Part shown: piece by piece, positions 1 to 11,331 of the stretch | Layout: each line of letters begins with the position of its first letter | Position numbering within the stretch: the first letter of the stretch is position 1 | Assembly: GCA_009760855.2 (NCBI GenBank) | Contig: WPIO01000101.1 | Coordinates: 1-48,500, forward strand | Origin: Cristatella mucedo | Taxonomy: Eukaryota; Bryozoa; Phylactolaemata; Cristatellidae | Length of the DNA: 48,500 nucleotides | Reading direction: 5' to 3' | Notes under the pieces: model-generated | Told to the model about the DNA's origin: nothing | Databases searched by the model: none | What the model saw: only the letters and a program-made list of their open reading frames with translations | Translations under genes and position numbers: made by a program

Positions 1-818
<818 letters not shown>

Positions 819-1299
819 CATTCATACATATCTCGCCTTCCTCTATTCCTCCTTGTCTCCCCCCTCTTCCTCCTCTTTTTCTGCCTCTCCTCTTTCTCTC
901 TCTCTCTCTCTCTCTCCTCATCCTCCCTCCCCTCTCTACCTAGGCAAAAGGCAGAGCAGCCTTCAGCTTCAGGGTACGACGAGGTCAGCTGGAGCAGTCT
1001 GCTGGTCCAGTCGCCCGAGGCTGGCTTACAAGTGTGCCCATCACTGCGTACTCTAGTCCAACGATGCTGAGCTTTTCCTTTGCGCAGTTGGCATTGGTCG
1101 TGGCACTGAATCAACGCGAGAAATGTACCCATCGTGTCACACGGCACCGATCGAAGGCGGTGCAGAGAGCCGAGCCGTCGGTCGGTCGGTCGAGCAGTTG
1201 GTCGATGCTGCAGCCCTCTTGCCACTGCAGCTAGTACTTCAAAAGTGCAGGAGAGGGAGATCACACAGCAGCAGATCCCAAAACCAGAGTGCTGACATG
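819..1299. other. No gene seen
   Basis: Contains a pyrimidine-rich stretch with a short CT run near 895-916, then mixed sequence. Short open frames here show no recognisable domain. Confidence 0.5.
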
Positions 1300-1389
1300 A
1301 TTGGACAAGGCATGCTCGACTCCAAGGTTCTGGCACTCACTTGCATGTCCCTACATTCTCTGGTTCCAGCCTGCCTATCAGAACTGCTG

Positions 1390-1415
1390 GCTAACGATGC
1401 CTAGGCATCGTTAGC
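1390..1415. repeat. Perfect 26-bp palindrome inside the L-A fragment
   Basis: The sequence equals its own reverse complement over 26 bases, centred on CCTAGG. It lies in the LINE ORF2 remnant where related copies have ordinary coding sequence, so it probably arose locally after insertion. Confidence 0.95.
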
Positions 1416-1549
1416 ACCTGCTTTTCTGTCTCAAGTGTGTGCCTCGAACCAACCTCAAATCCTTAGGAGATTGCGCCTTTAGTTTGTATGCTCCCAAAGC
1501 CTGGAACTCCATCCCACCTGAGGTCTCAACATACCCTGACTTGACGACA

Positions 1550-1616
1550 TTTAAATTGAAGCTGAAAACTCACTCGCTGTTTCTCACAGCGAGTGAGTTT
1601 TCAGCTTTAATTTAAA
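1550..1616. repeat. Foldback inverted repeat with 31-bp arms
   Basis: Left arm 1550-1580 and right arm 1586-1616 are reverse complements with one mismatch, separated by only 5 bases (TTCTC). The left arm is LINE ORF2 sequence. After the right arm the element resumes by repeating the stretch CTCGCTGTTTCT. This is the pattern expected of a replication or reverse-transcription template switch. Confidence 0.92.
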
Positions 1617-1720
1617 CACACTCGCTGTTTCTGCGCTCACGGTGCACGCTATCGCTGACCGCACGGACATGCTTGCTTTACAGCATATGCACAGTGGGGG
1701 GAGGAAGACTTGGTACTCTC

Positions 1721-2599
1721 GGGGCGATACACAGATGCCTTGTCATTATAATTATGTTAGGACAAAGTACAACATTGCACGAGAAAAGAAAGCTTCCGGG
1801 AGGAGTACACGGTAGTACATCTAAGCAGTCACGCCCTGCAGCCAGCTGCTAGCAGCAGCATCGAGGGTGGAGCAGACAGCGCAAGCCCTTGACCCCTTCA
1901 ATGGGTGCCAGCCAGCGCTGCCTGAAGCCTGCCGACATTTGGAAACCCTAATGGTCACACGGTGGCAAGGTTCAACTTCCGGGCTCAACTTCCTCCTATC
2001 GATACTGCGTGTCAAGGGGCAACAGCCGAAGACAGTGTGAACAGTGTGACAGATTGCGGCTAGCATGCAAGTGGACAGCTCGAGACCACTACTGCCAGAC
2101 GACACCTTCGGGTGACACCTGACCTAAGGGTGACACACATTAGGGTGTGGTGTAATAGCAGGCTGCACGGCCTCGCTCCTCGAGGCTCGTGCTAGCTTCG
2201 AGCAAGAACCGAATTAACAACGAGCAGCCGTGCGAATAGCCAGCACACTCGCCCATCTTCCGCATGGCTGGCTGCCTCGCCTATACGCCTGCTCACTGGC
2301 ACTTTCGGCACCGCGGGAAGCTGCCGAAAACCATTGCACACCAATTCGATTCAGATGCCGGCGGCCTCGCATACTTGGGCATCAAAAGCATCGCCGAGCT
2401 AATAAACTGCAAGGCCACTGCAGAGAGGGCTCTCCGACCTAGAGCAGACAGCAGCTTGCCGGCCACAACTGCTCAGCCTGGCGGTCATGTGAACGACGAC
2501 ACCGGCACGACGAATCGCTGATACGTCAGGTCCGACGGCAACGACAACTGCTCCCACGGCCGCCACAGCAGCTGCCACCATTCCGAGGTCGGATCGGCG
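1721..2599. other. No gene seen
   Basis: Mixed sequence without recognisable domains, repeats or splice-supported exons. Open frames on either strand are short and unlike each other in codon use. Confidence 0.45.
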
Positions 2600-2924
2600 T
2601 AGCAATGCTGCGAGCTGCTGGATCGGCGTGGCACTCGGCTGCTGTTCGCAGGTGGTCCAACAGACGGGGCGGGGCTGGCTGCTGCTGCTGCTGCTGCTCC
2701 TTAATTAATTTAGCCCGGTCTTTGGCCGGCCTCTCTCTCTCTCTCTCTCTTTCGGCTTCAGTCGCACGAGCGACGTCCGAGCGGCCCTTTTCAAAACGGT
2801 GGCGACGGCTGCGGCCAACGCGTCGCGGCTCCGCGTCGCGCAAACGCTCCGCCACCGGGCGGAAGCGCGACTCCGACCCTAGTTCCGGCTGCGACGACGA
2901 CGACCCAACGACGCAATGACGAGC

Positions 2925-3000
2925 AGCCGTCGAGCCGGGGCCGGGCGCCGCGGCCTCGACGCACGGCCCCGGCTCGACGGCTACGCCGTGCGTCGAGGCC
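2925..3000. repeat. Two interleaved perfect inverted repeats (pseudoknot topology)
   Basis: Arm A at 2925-2942 is the exact reverse complement of 2965-2982 (18 bp). Arm B at 2952-2967 is the exact reverse complement of 2985-3000 (16 bp). The order is A, B, A', B', so the two hairpins are interleaved and overlap by three bases. Confidence 0.93.
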
Positions 3001-3378
3001 ACGCGAATAGCTTTCAACGCCACCCGTCCCCCCAAACCAACCAACCGCCACCACCTCCTCAATCCCCCCCCCGAGCTCGCTAGCTACCGACAGCCTCTGC
3101 CGCGTCGGCCCGGCGGCGTCGCGAGTGCGCCCACGCGAAGCTCACGCTGACGCAAGAAGCGGCCGCCGCGGCGGCCGTCGCCCGTGCCGACACGACCGAC
3201 GGCGCTCGCCGCCGCCGCGCAGAGCGACGACAGGCGACGTCGCCACTCGCGCGAGGAGCTAGGTCACGGCGAGGACCGGGCGACGACGGCACGACAGCCG
3301 GCGGACGGTAAGCAGCGGCGCGACCGCGCGGGCGCTCCGCTCGCATCCGGCAGCACAGTTCGCCCGAGGGCGGCGCCT

Positions 3379-3406
3379 GCGGCCGCGCGCGCGCGCGCGC
3401 GGCCGC
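3379..3406. repeat. 28-bp perfect palindrome with alternating CG core
   Basis: GCGGCCGC at each end flanks a run of CG dinucleotides. The whole is self-complementary and of a composition that favours Z-DNA or a cruciform. Confidence 0.9.
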
Positions 3407-3776
3407 CGAACGAGAGCAGCGCACTCGCGGCGTCACTATTAACAACAGGTGCGTCGGCCGCTACGCGCCGCCGTTCGCGGCGGTGGCAGAGGAGAGCTCG
3501 ATCTGACTCGCGAAGCGGCTGCGGCTACGGGCACGCCGCACGAGTGCTCGCGCACGCGCCACTGAGGCTGGCGATGCCGAAATACCTGCTCGTGCCACCA
3601 GCCTCACGGCCGAGCTCACGGCCGAGCGCACAACTATCGCGAAAGCCACCGCCGGTCCGAGCACCGTCGCAGAACGTACCGCAATCTAATATGGCCACTG
3701 CCCGGTGTACTGGGGGGTGAAGGGTTACGGCGGAGCCCCGCCCACCACATTCCAGCGACGCTGCGGACGGCGCCTA

Positions 3777-3800
3777 GGTCGGTCGGTCGACCGACCGACC
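3777..3800. repeat. 24-bp perfect palindrome of GGTC units
   Basis: Three GGTC units followed by three GACC units with no spacer. It reads identically on both strands. Confidence 0.92.
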
Positions 3801-3895
3801 GGACGCGTCGATTCAACTCGCAGACCGCAGAGGGCCGGCGGCGGCGGCTGCTGTGAGCGGCGCCGCCGCTCGTCGTCGCCGTCGTCTGCCTTTCG

Positions 3896-3921
3896 GCGCG
3901 CGCGCGCGCGCGCGCGCGCGC
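3896..3921. repeat. (CG)n run
   Basis: Twenty-six bases of alternating G and C within the CpG-rich zone, a classic Z-DNA-forming composition. Confidence 0.95.
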
Positions 3922-4740
3922 AGCCTCGCCGGTCCTCGACGACGATGACGTCGTCGCATCGCGCCAACCGACGCCCCGGTCAGGAGCGCGGCGCGGGAGT
4001 GGGATGAAGGGCGAGGTCTGCCGGCGACCCGACAATAACTAGCGGGTCCGCCAGAAAAGAGGCGCGCAGCAGCGGACGAAAGTCGCCGCACGCACGCACG
4101 CACGCCGCGACAGCAGCGCAGCCCGAACTGGCGCCGCCGCGCGTGCCTGCGCGCGTGCGGCATGCGCGGCGGCGCGCCCTCCCGTACCCTCCACCCTCCG
4201 AGCTCGCGCGACAGCCCGAAGTCGTATCGCGAGCCGCAACCACCGCTGCACTCACCCGGTGCCTCCTACCTTCGCCGGACGGGCGGTACACGTTGCCCGC
4301 GCGATTCGGAAGGCGCGCGCGCGCGACCACCCGCGGCGCGGCGCCGACGCCGCGGCAAACTGCGAACCGGCAGAGTCGGCGATCCGGCGGGCAGCGGCCG
4401 CGCGAGTCGCCGCGAATGCGAGTGCCCGGAATGGCTCCGCGCGAGAGAGACGGAGACAGAGAAACGGAGTCGAGCGCTCGCAGCCATTTAGGTCTGTTCG
4501 TCTAGCAGCGCGACGCTCTCTTTCGCCGTGGAATTTCGTGCCGCCCGCGCACGCCCGAGCCGAGGCGAAAGCAGAGCCGGCCGACAAAGGCGAGGCTGCC
4601 GAATCATCAGCGGAACATTACTCGCTACACTTACGCGCGCGCGACGGAAGCTCTGGAGCTCTGTAGCGTGCTGGAGCACCGGGAAGCGTTCGCTTAGAGC
4701 AGACGGCATAAAGGAAAAGCCTGGCGTCAAATAGCAGCGG

Positions 4741-5075
4741 AGCCCTGCGATGGCCGCGACGTCGGCCTCGTCGTCGGGACGTCAATAGAAATCAATGTAC
4801 GTAGCTCGTCGGCATCCGCGGCGAAATTGGGAGAACAATACTCGCCCCCCCCCGACACAGAGCGCGCTACATCACGTTCCTTGTCCGTTGCAGAATTCTC
4901 TTAAGAAAACTGAAGTTCTTGCGAACACCGCATAACCGAAAACCAGAAACCGATACAGCTAAGACCTATTTAAAGCCTATCTGTTTGTTGTGCTACCGCA
5001 GCGAGCAAGAAATTACGTGCCTACGGCCGGCGGTGGCGTTAGAAACGCCGGTGGCTAGTAACCTGCATACTAGTT
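4741..5075. other. No gene seen
   Basis: Transition from the CpG-rich zone to ordinary sequence. No coding or repeat signal apart from the microsatellite that follows. Confidence 0.45.
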
Positions 5076-5251
<176 letters not shown>

Positions 5252-5529
5252 ATAATTCATTTGTATAGTTATGATCGTGCGCACCTGTTATAGCTTTCGT
5301 TATCGTAGTTCAAATGCATTCCAAGATGCTATTGCTGCTGCTCCGATCCGTGAAGTATGCATTAACAAATAAGCGCCCGGGAGCCGCCGCGGGGCCGGAG
5401 TAGAGGCCGCTTGTTTGGCGGGAGCTACGAGCTGAGTACCCGCTCGTTTGGGGTTATTTCAACATTCATTTTGATAACTTATCTGACGCTTTCACCACTG
5501 AATTTCGTGCACTGACAGACTCGTTGTCT

Positions 5530-6090
5530 CTTGTAATGTAATGTATCTCCGTCAGTAACTCCACAAAGTCATAAAGACCATGTGGGTGTTACGCAGGAGA
5601 GTTTTGTATAGCACGCTCACAGCCTAAGCGGCTTTCGGTACGCATTCGGTAGCCAACAGACTTCGTCTCACGCAACAAAGAGAAAGTGGGAAGCATAGCA
5701 GAGTTAGGAGAGCAGTTCAGGTAGTGAGTAGCATGGAAGTAGCAGTTCAGGACCGCTGAAAAAGATGTGCCATAGTCGGCAGTTGGAGAGTAGATGTCGT
5801 TGCGCAAGAATTGTGGAAGCGAGTTCCACATTCTAGTACCTGCAGAGCTAAAGCTTCTGTCGCCAACTGTCTTTAAGCGGAGGGGGGAAGGGACAGCTAA
5901 TTTATTGTCCACACAGGACCTGAGGGCGCGAACAGGCTGAAACTGATGCAGCAGCTCAGCTAGGTATGAAGGAGCCAAGCCGTGGCGGGCCTTGTGGGTC
6001 AGCATAAGAACTTTGCTCTGTATCCTTTGCTCAACCGGCAGCCATCCTAGCTCTTCCAGCAAAGGTGACACGTGCTCAAACCGCTCTTGT
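5530..6090 (-). mobile_element. L-B LINE, 5'-truncated 3' end
   Basis: On the minus strand a 160-codon open frame (6071-5589) reads as the end of an L2/CR1-type ORF2: GWLPVEQRIQSKVL, HGLAPSYLAELLHQ, NKLAVPSPLR and WNSLPQFL appear in the expected order. The 3' end near 5530 carries ATTAC-type repeats. It matches the plus-strand element at 34040-37092 and the copy at 14526-14785, so these are one family. It is still open for 160 codons, so it may be a fairly young truncated insertion. Confidence 0.85.
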
Positions 6091-6094
6091 GGCT

Positions 6095-6248
6095 CATGTG
6101 CATGCCCTACTTACATCAGCGGTCACACACTCGACCAAATTCTCTCATATAACTGCACTTTGTCATTGCCAATTGTTACCAAATTCTACTTAACTGACCA
6201 CGCGCAGATTTAATTTTGTCTACAGTGTGTGCTCTCCTACTCATCTGC
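6095..6248 (+). mobile_element. LINE endonuclease-domain fragment, 5' side of a split L-A-like element
   Basis: Translation shows the C-terminal signature of a LINE apurinic-type endonuclease: SGHTLDQILS near 6117-6146 and LTDHAQI near 6190-6210. The frame continues into 6405 once the SINE at 6257-6404 is ignored, so this and 6405-7660 are one insertion split later. Confidence 0.75.
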
Positions 6249-6412
6249 AATCACTTTTTGTTTGGTTTGGTCGAGCGGTTAAGGTGCTCGCCCCGACCAA
6301 GGTCTGACTGAGGTCGTGGGCTCGAGCCCCGAGGCATATGTGAAGCGCCTGAATATAGATTAAGTTCTCTTGGGGCGCTATATAAATGAATTATATATTT
6401 TTTTAATCACTT
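6249..6412 (+). mobile_element. S-B SINE with target-site duplication
   Basis: The body is 6257-6404. The duplicated target AATCACTT occurs at 6249-6256 and again at 6405-6412. The head is tRNA-like: A-box-like TGGTCGAGCGGTTAAGG near 6268-6284 and B-box-like GGGCTCGAGCCCC near 6318-6330. The tail (from about 6338) reads like the 3' end of LINE L-C, which would supply the enzymes. A near-identical copy lies inverted at 15056-15190. Removing the body and one duplication restores the open LINE frame across the junction. Confidence 0.9.
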
Positions 6413-7660
6413 GTGAATCGCGAATTCTCAAGAACCTTGACATTGATGTTGTCCGTGCGAGAATATCTACTTCGCCTGTGCTGCTCAATTCCCCAAATGA
6501 CCTGTCATCATTGGTAGATTGCTGCAACACGACACTAGCTGACATGCCCGACGAGTTTGAACCTCTGACTAAGCACACTGTTCGCCCTCGCCCAGACGGC
6601 TTATGGTTTACCACAGACATTAAACTAGCTAGGTCTACTAAGCGAAAGCTTGAAAAAGCATGCAAATGATCGGAACTTACTGCCCATCGACAGGCACACA
6701 AGGACTACTACTGTAGATCGTACGAGTCGATCATAGCAAAGGCCAGGTCTAGCTTCCATACAAAAAAAATTGTTGAATCAAGATGCACAATCCAAAAATG
6801 CTGATGTTGACAATCAGCCGTCACCTTAACCGTTCCCTTATTAGCTCCTTACCTTAGTGTTGATCCCTGTGATGATCAGGCCAATCGCTTCTCTAGCTTC
6901 TTTGTCAACAAGATAAACAAGAACAGGGAGACCATTCCTTAGGTAGCAGCATCCCCCTGGAGTCATGCCCCTCAATTCTATGCATCACCTCGATGTCTAC
7001 ATTCAAGGAGGTCACTATTGACCTCGTCCTGAAGTTTATATCCCAATCAAAGAAGACAACTAGTCCTTTGGACCCTATTCCCACTCTCCTGCTTATATGA
7101 TGCATTGATCTGCTGCTGCCATGCATAACTAATAAATATGTCATTAGCTTCAGGTCCTCTCCCAGCACCTCTCAAAAAGGCTGTAGTCAGGCTGCTACTC
7201 AAGAAAGCAACACCAGACCAAGAGAGCTAGAGCAACTTTCGCCCAGTCTTCTGTTGAATGTGCACAAATTCTATGTGTTATGTCACAGTGCATTTAGTTC
7301 GTATGCTCCCACAGCCTGGAACTCCCTTCCGACCTGCGTCAGAACATCCCCCGACCTGACCACATTTAAAAAGGAACCTAAAAACTCACCTATTTAGGAC
7401 AGCATTTAGCGGGTCTCTGTGATTCGTCCTTGATATGCTTATGCGTGCTGACACTGTGCATGCTGCCACTAACCACATTTGCGTGCTGACCCTGTGCATG
7501 TCACCCCTAACCATATTATTCATTTCGTTTGTTTTTCAAGCATGATTTTACTTACCATTCAATTGCATTTCACTTTGCAGCAAATGTAAAGCGCCTAGAG
7601 AGAGATTAAGTTCTCTGAGGGTGCTTTATCAAGTGAATTATTATTATTATTATTATTATG
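6405..7660 (+). mobile_element. L-A-like LINE: endonuclease-RT linker, RT start and 3' end, internally deleted
   Basis: After the SINE the frame continues with the linker between endonuclease and reverse transcriptase: HTVRPRP and WFTTDIKLA near 6570-6630, then FSSFFVNKIN near 6890-6917. Near 7165-7190 PLKKAVVRLLLKK marks the RT start. Most of the RT is missing. From about 7285 the sequence is the ORF2 C-terminus (YAPTAWNSLP) and 3' UTR. The tail at 7587-7658 has the L2-like GTAAAGCGCCTAGAG motif and ends in (ATT)n. Several stops and frame breaks are present. Confidence 0.8.
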
Positions 7661-8497
7661 TTCCAAAATGGAAGGCCAGTGACCTTTCATTAGATGACAC
7701 ATCAGCTCCACAGTCAAGTCTGCCTACTTTCAGCTACATAACATTGCTAAAATTCGGGCTTGTTTAGACAGGGATACCACATTTAAATTGGTCCATGCAT
7801 TTGTGACATGCCGTCTTGACTTTTGTAACTCGCTGCTTGCTGGCCTACCGGCATGTGCAATTAGGAGCTTACAGCTGGTGCAAAACTCTGCAGCTAGGCT
7901 TTTCTGTCGTAAGCGTCACAGTTGCCACATCACACCACCTCTCATCCACCTGCACTGGCTCTCAGTCAAGCAACGGATCGACTTCAAGGTTTTGTCTCTC
8001 ACTTTTAGGTTCCTTCATTATTTGGCTCCAGCTCTCCAGATCTACTGCCCCACTAGGGCCAGCATCGCTTACCACCCGCTTTTCGGGATCTAACAGTTTA
8101 CCTATACCTCGTACAAACCTCAAATCCTTTGGAGACCGTGCCTTTAATTCATATTCTCCCAAAGCCTGGAACTCACTTCCGAATTTTGTCATGCCATCCC
8201 CTGACTTGACCACATTTAAAAAGAAACTAAAAATGTATCTATTTATGACAGCCTTTAGTGGGTCCCTGCGATGCGTCCTTTATGTGTTTATGCATGCTGA
8301 CACTGTGCATGCTGCCACTAACCACACTTGCATGCTGGCCCTGTGCATGTCACCCCTAACTATGTTATTCTTGTTGCTTATTGAGCGCGGTACCACTAAT
8401 AATTCGATCGTGTTTCCTAGGCAGCAGACGTAAAGACCCTAGAAAGAGATTGAGCTCTCTGAGGAAACTATATTAAATGTATTATTTTTATTATTAT
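7661..8497 (+). mobile_element. L-A LINE, 5'-truncated 3' end
   Basis: Starts directly at the end of the preceding element's (ATT)n tail. Translation gives the post-RT part of ORF2: CRLDFCNSLLAGLP near 7810-7850, LQLVQNSAARL near 7870-7903, LHWLSVKQRIDFKVL near 7950-7995, and in another frame TNLKSFGDRAFNSYSPKAWN near 8114-8173. A one-base-type frame change occurs near 8090. The 3' UTR ends in an AT-rich tail near 8497. Two 3' ends in tandem suggest one copy inserted at the tail of another. Confidence 0.85.
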
Positions 8498-9388
8498 CAA
8501 GACACGAGAACAATCTAGTCGCCAGAGCGTGCTGCTTTTAAACGCATCCCTAAAAGGCGACCGAAGCAGCTTGCAGAGGTCTCCGGAGTGTGGGCAGACG
8601 ACTGGCAAACAGCAACGGTGCACACGCTTGGGTCCTGCCCCTAGGCCTTCCCTTTCCGGGCCTTCCCGGCGTTTAATAGTGTACGTACAGCTCGTAGAAC
8701 GCTGGCCGCAGGCGTTCGAGGCAGACGAGCGAAAAGCTTATCAAAACACTGCTGCTGCAGCAGACGCAGCAGCAGCAGCAGACGCCGGGTGATAGACCGG
8801 CGGGTAGCGGCAGGAGCCTGAGCCTGCGAATGAGGAGGGCACGCCAATTACGGGACGACGTCATCATCATCATTTCGTGAGGGAACGATGGGGGAACGAT
8901 GAGTGAGAAAACAACAGCCGCGGGTCGGCTGCTGATTAGCGCCGCAACGGTCAGGTTTCGGCCGTTTCGCTCGACGGCAGAAGAAAGTCGGCGTCGCTGT
9001 GTCGCAGCGAGCCACAGCGAGCGGTTCGAGTTGGCGATTCGAAGAGCAGATGAGTGCTCGAGCGTAGGCATTGAAAAACTGTGCACAGAATTCGGATGCA
9101 AGCAGAAATAATTACTTCTGCTAATACGTATAGCGGACACGTTGAGCAATCAGTAACGACAATTCTGCATACAATACGAGTGGTCCTGGAGGTCGGCGTG
9201 TGACCAGGACAGGAAATATTGCCGTTTGCAATATTCTTTATTATCGCTTCGTTAGGGTTGACATTCAAGACTCTGTCTTTTGTCAGCTTAAGCAATTAAT
9301 CAAAAAGTTTGAATAGTGATCTCTCGGCAGGCTTGAAAAGCAGATATCAGGCAGAACGACGGGCGTGTAGCTGCCTAGCGAGCGCCTC
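8498..9388. other. No gene seen; short CAG repeat
   Basis: A CAG/CTG-type triplet run lies at about 8747-8783. Open frames on both strands lack recognisable motifs. The stretch is moderately GC-rich. Confidence 0.45.
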
Positions 9389-9556
9389 GTCTTGATGACG
9401 CCCTAGTTAAGGTGGTTGCTCTTCACAACCTCGGTCCCGAGGTCGTGGGTTAGAATCCTGCCGTGGGTGACCCTTTATTGCCCACTGCAAGAGGTGGTGA
9501 TAGCCTCTAAGGCTCTTCTGCCGCTATATAATGAAGCTGTTAAATCAGCTAGCTAG
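9389..9556 (+). mobile_element. S-A SINE (long-hairpin form)
   Basis: Matches the S-A family: a tRNA-like head, the hairpin core CACAACCTCGG/CCGAGGTCGTG before a degenerate B box, then the family tail GGTGGTGATAGCC, GGCTCTTCTGCCGCTATATA and GCTGTTAAATCAGCTAG. The hairpin has one mismatch compared with the copies at 18868 and 42031. Confidence 0.85.
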
Positions 9557-10827
9557 CTTGAATAAGCACACGTAGATAGGAAGAAGCGGTGTGGAACTGC
9601 GTGTGTAAAAGCCCTGCAAGATGAGGGGCGGCACTCGTGAAACGCTATCTGCCAGATTCAGATTCAAAGCCACCTTGGAGAGAATGCTTCGGCGAGACGC
9701 CAGCGAGAAGGCTATACAGGCTATTTTATGGTCGACGGTTGTGCGAGCACACTGCCAGCGCCGGGTCTAGAGCGACCAGAGTAGACGCTTCGCAGTCCAA
9801 CATCTTCGATTCGCCGAGTTTCGTTGCCAGTCGATCGGAATAGACGCAGATGCAATGCTGCTCGGGTGCTCTCACGTGTATTACTGCGGACGGTATCACT
9901 GAAGCCTGAACATCGCCAAGCATAGAATTGTGTCCGATCTGTTGTTATAGTCCAAGGAAACGAATTCTGCCGACGCTTCTTTCGATGAAATGCTATCGGG
10001 AAAATGTAAGAGCTGCCACAAAAAAGCACTCAGTCCAGTCGGTCACCAATTTCTGTCGAGTATGCATGCTTTTCCTAGTCTTAAATACGTGCAGACAGAG
10101 GCGAAATCGGGATTTTCACCTGGATGTGGGGGCAAGGCCTGCGAGTAATGATAAATTAAGCGAAAATCGTAGCGCTTATTGGCCGTGAAGTGAACTCTAT
10201 TCGGTGCAGTTGCTCATCTCGTGGAAGTCTTACTAAATTTCGTCGTTGCCATGGTCAGCGGGATGCCTGGGTGCAGGTATCAAATTCCCGCCACAGGGAG
10301 GAAGGGCGGGGCCAAATGCTCGCCCTGCCCCGCCCTTCCCCTGGCTCCACCACTGCGTCTGGGTTCGAAGAAGGCTTTTATGCGCTGCTTTTAGTGGATA
10401 TCCTGTGGCCATATAGTTTGCATCAAAAAATGAGCTCGATGTGACCAGCGTCGCCAGAGCAACCGTCCTGCCGTCTGATGGCGTCCGTCGGTACGGTATT
10501 CGAACTGAAGGCAGCCGAATCTCGGAGGCGGCCGGGTAGTAAGGAGATTGCGGTTGTAGCCGAAATCTCGATAGCGATTTGTGCTCGGCCGCCACGTGGA
10601 GAGCGAAGGGCTTTCAGGGTTCCAGTAAAGTGTGCGTCAATCGCTCTCAAAACCTAATTGAAATGCTTGCCATCGAAGTGCGCGTAACCGAATCCAAAAA
10701 GTTGCACGCAGTGCGGGCGAGAAGTGAAAGTTCAGCGGGCGATCGTTGACAGATGCAAATAGGTTCGCCGACTGGTCCGCCGAAGGGCTGGCAACTAAGG
10801 GCTCGAACCAATAATCCCTAGTGCTTC
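9557..10827. other. No gene seen
   Basis: Mixed sequence. It contains one inverted repeat with 13-bp arms (10300-10312 and 10327-10339, GGAAGGGCGGGGC) around a 14-base loop. No supported coding exon. Confidence 0.45.
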
Positions 10828-10910
10828 GAGATAGTAATGATGCACTTGATAAAGCGCCCTCGGAGAACTTAATCTCTCTCTAGGTGCTTTACATTTGCTG
10901 CAAAGGGAAC
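10828..10910 (-). mobile_element. L-A LINE 3' tail
   Basis: Reverse complement of the L-A terminal motif: GATAAAGCGCCCTC, GAGAACTTAATCTCTCTC and TTTACATTTGCTGCAAAGG occur in the same order as in the other tails. Only the last 80 bases or so are present. Confidence 0.85.
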
Positions 10911-11142
10911 AGCTGAGACGCATTTATCGCGAAGCCAGCAAACAAGCACAGCCTAGCACTACCTGAAAAGTTTAGCAGACCCCCCCCCACACACCATACA
11001 CCAACCTAGAACAGCTGACTCCACGAGCAGGTTAATACTAGGATGCCTTGTTCGAAAATCAGTTGACTGCGGAGGCTACGGCTCCGGTAGCCGGTAACCG
11101 TCCATCGAGCGAGCCTTCAGTTGGACGCACGATTTTTTTGCT

Positions 11143-11331
11143 GGGCCGCGATAGCTCAGGAGGTAAGATGATCACTCTTCACGATCGAGGTAATTCGAGG
11201 TCGTGAGTTCGAATCCTGCAGTTGGGCGATAGTTTATTGCCAACTTCGAGCGGTGGCGATAGCCTTCACGGCTCTTCTGTCGCTATAAAAATGAGGCTGT
11301 TAAACCAGCTACTATTTATTAATTTATTTTA
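11143..11331 (+). mobile_element. S-A SINE (short-hairpin form)
   Basis: The best preserved tRNA-like head in the window: A-box-like GATAGCTCAGGAGGTAAG near 11150 and B-box GTTCGAATCC near 11208. The tail has GGTGGCGATAGCC, GGCTCTTCTGTCGCTATA and GAGGCTGTTAAACCAGCTA. The anticodon-arm region reads CACGATCGAGG and lacks the extended palindrome. It ends in TTTATT-rich sequence. Confidence 0.88.

Larger units (their letters stand above)
1300..1720 (+). mobile_element. L-A LINE fragment, C-terminal end of ORF2
   Basis: Translation gives pieces typical of the end of L2/CR1-type LINE ORF2: KVLALT and SLVPA around 1320-1375, then TNLKSL and YAPKAWNSIP around 1450-1515, with DLTTFKLKLK following. 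The same motifs occur in the better copy at 7661-8497. Reading frames are broken and two foldback sequences (1390-1415 and 1550-1616) disrupt it. The element's 3' (ATT)n tail is missing. Confidence 0.75.
2600..4740. promoter_or_regulatory. CpG-rich zone, candidate promoter or untranslated first exon
   Basis: About 2.1 kb very rich in CG dinucleotides, with (GCT)n at 2678-2698, alternating CG runs and several palindromes. Many open frames exist on both strands because stop codons are rare in GC-rich DNA, but none shows a domain. A donor-like GTAAGC occurs at 3308, so an untranslated first exon is possible. CLPTM1 has its own promoter 15 kb away, so any gene served here is not identified. Confidence 0.4.

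Noticed and set aside
2526-4666. Many Arg/Ala-rich open frames on both strands
   Set aside because: GC-rich sequence has few stops. The frames overlap each other on both strands and show no domain.
11143-11225. Functional tRNA gene
   Set aside because: A and B boxes are present, but the arms do not form a good cloverleaf and the SINE tail follows. The other heads are likewise parts of SINEs.
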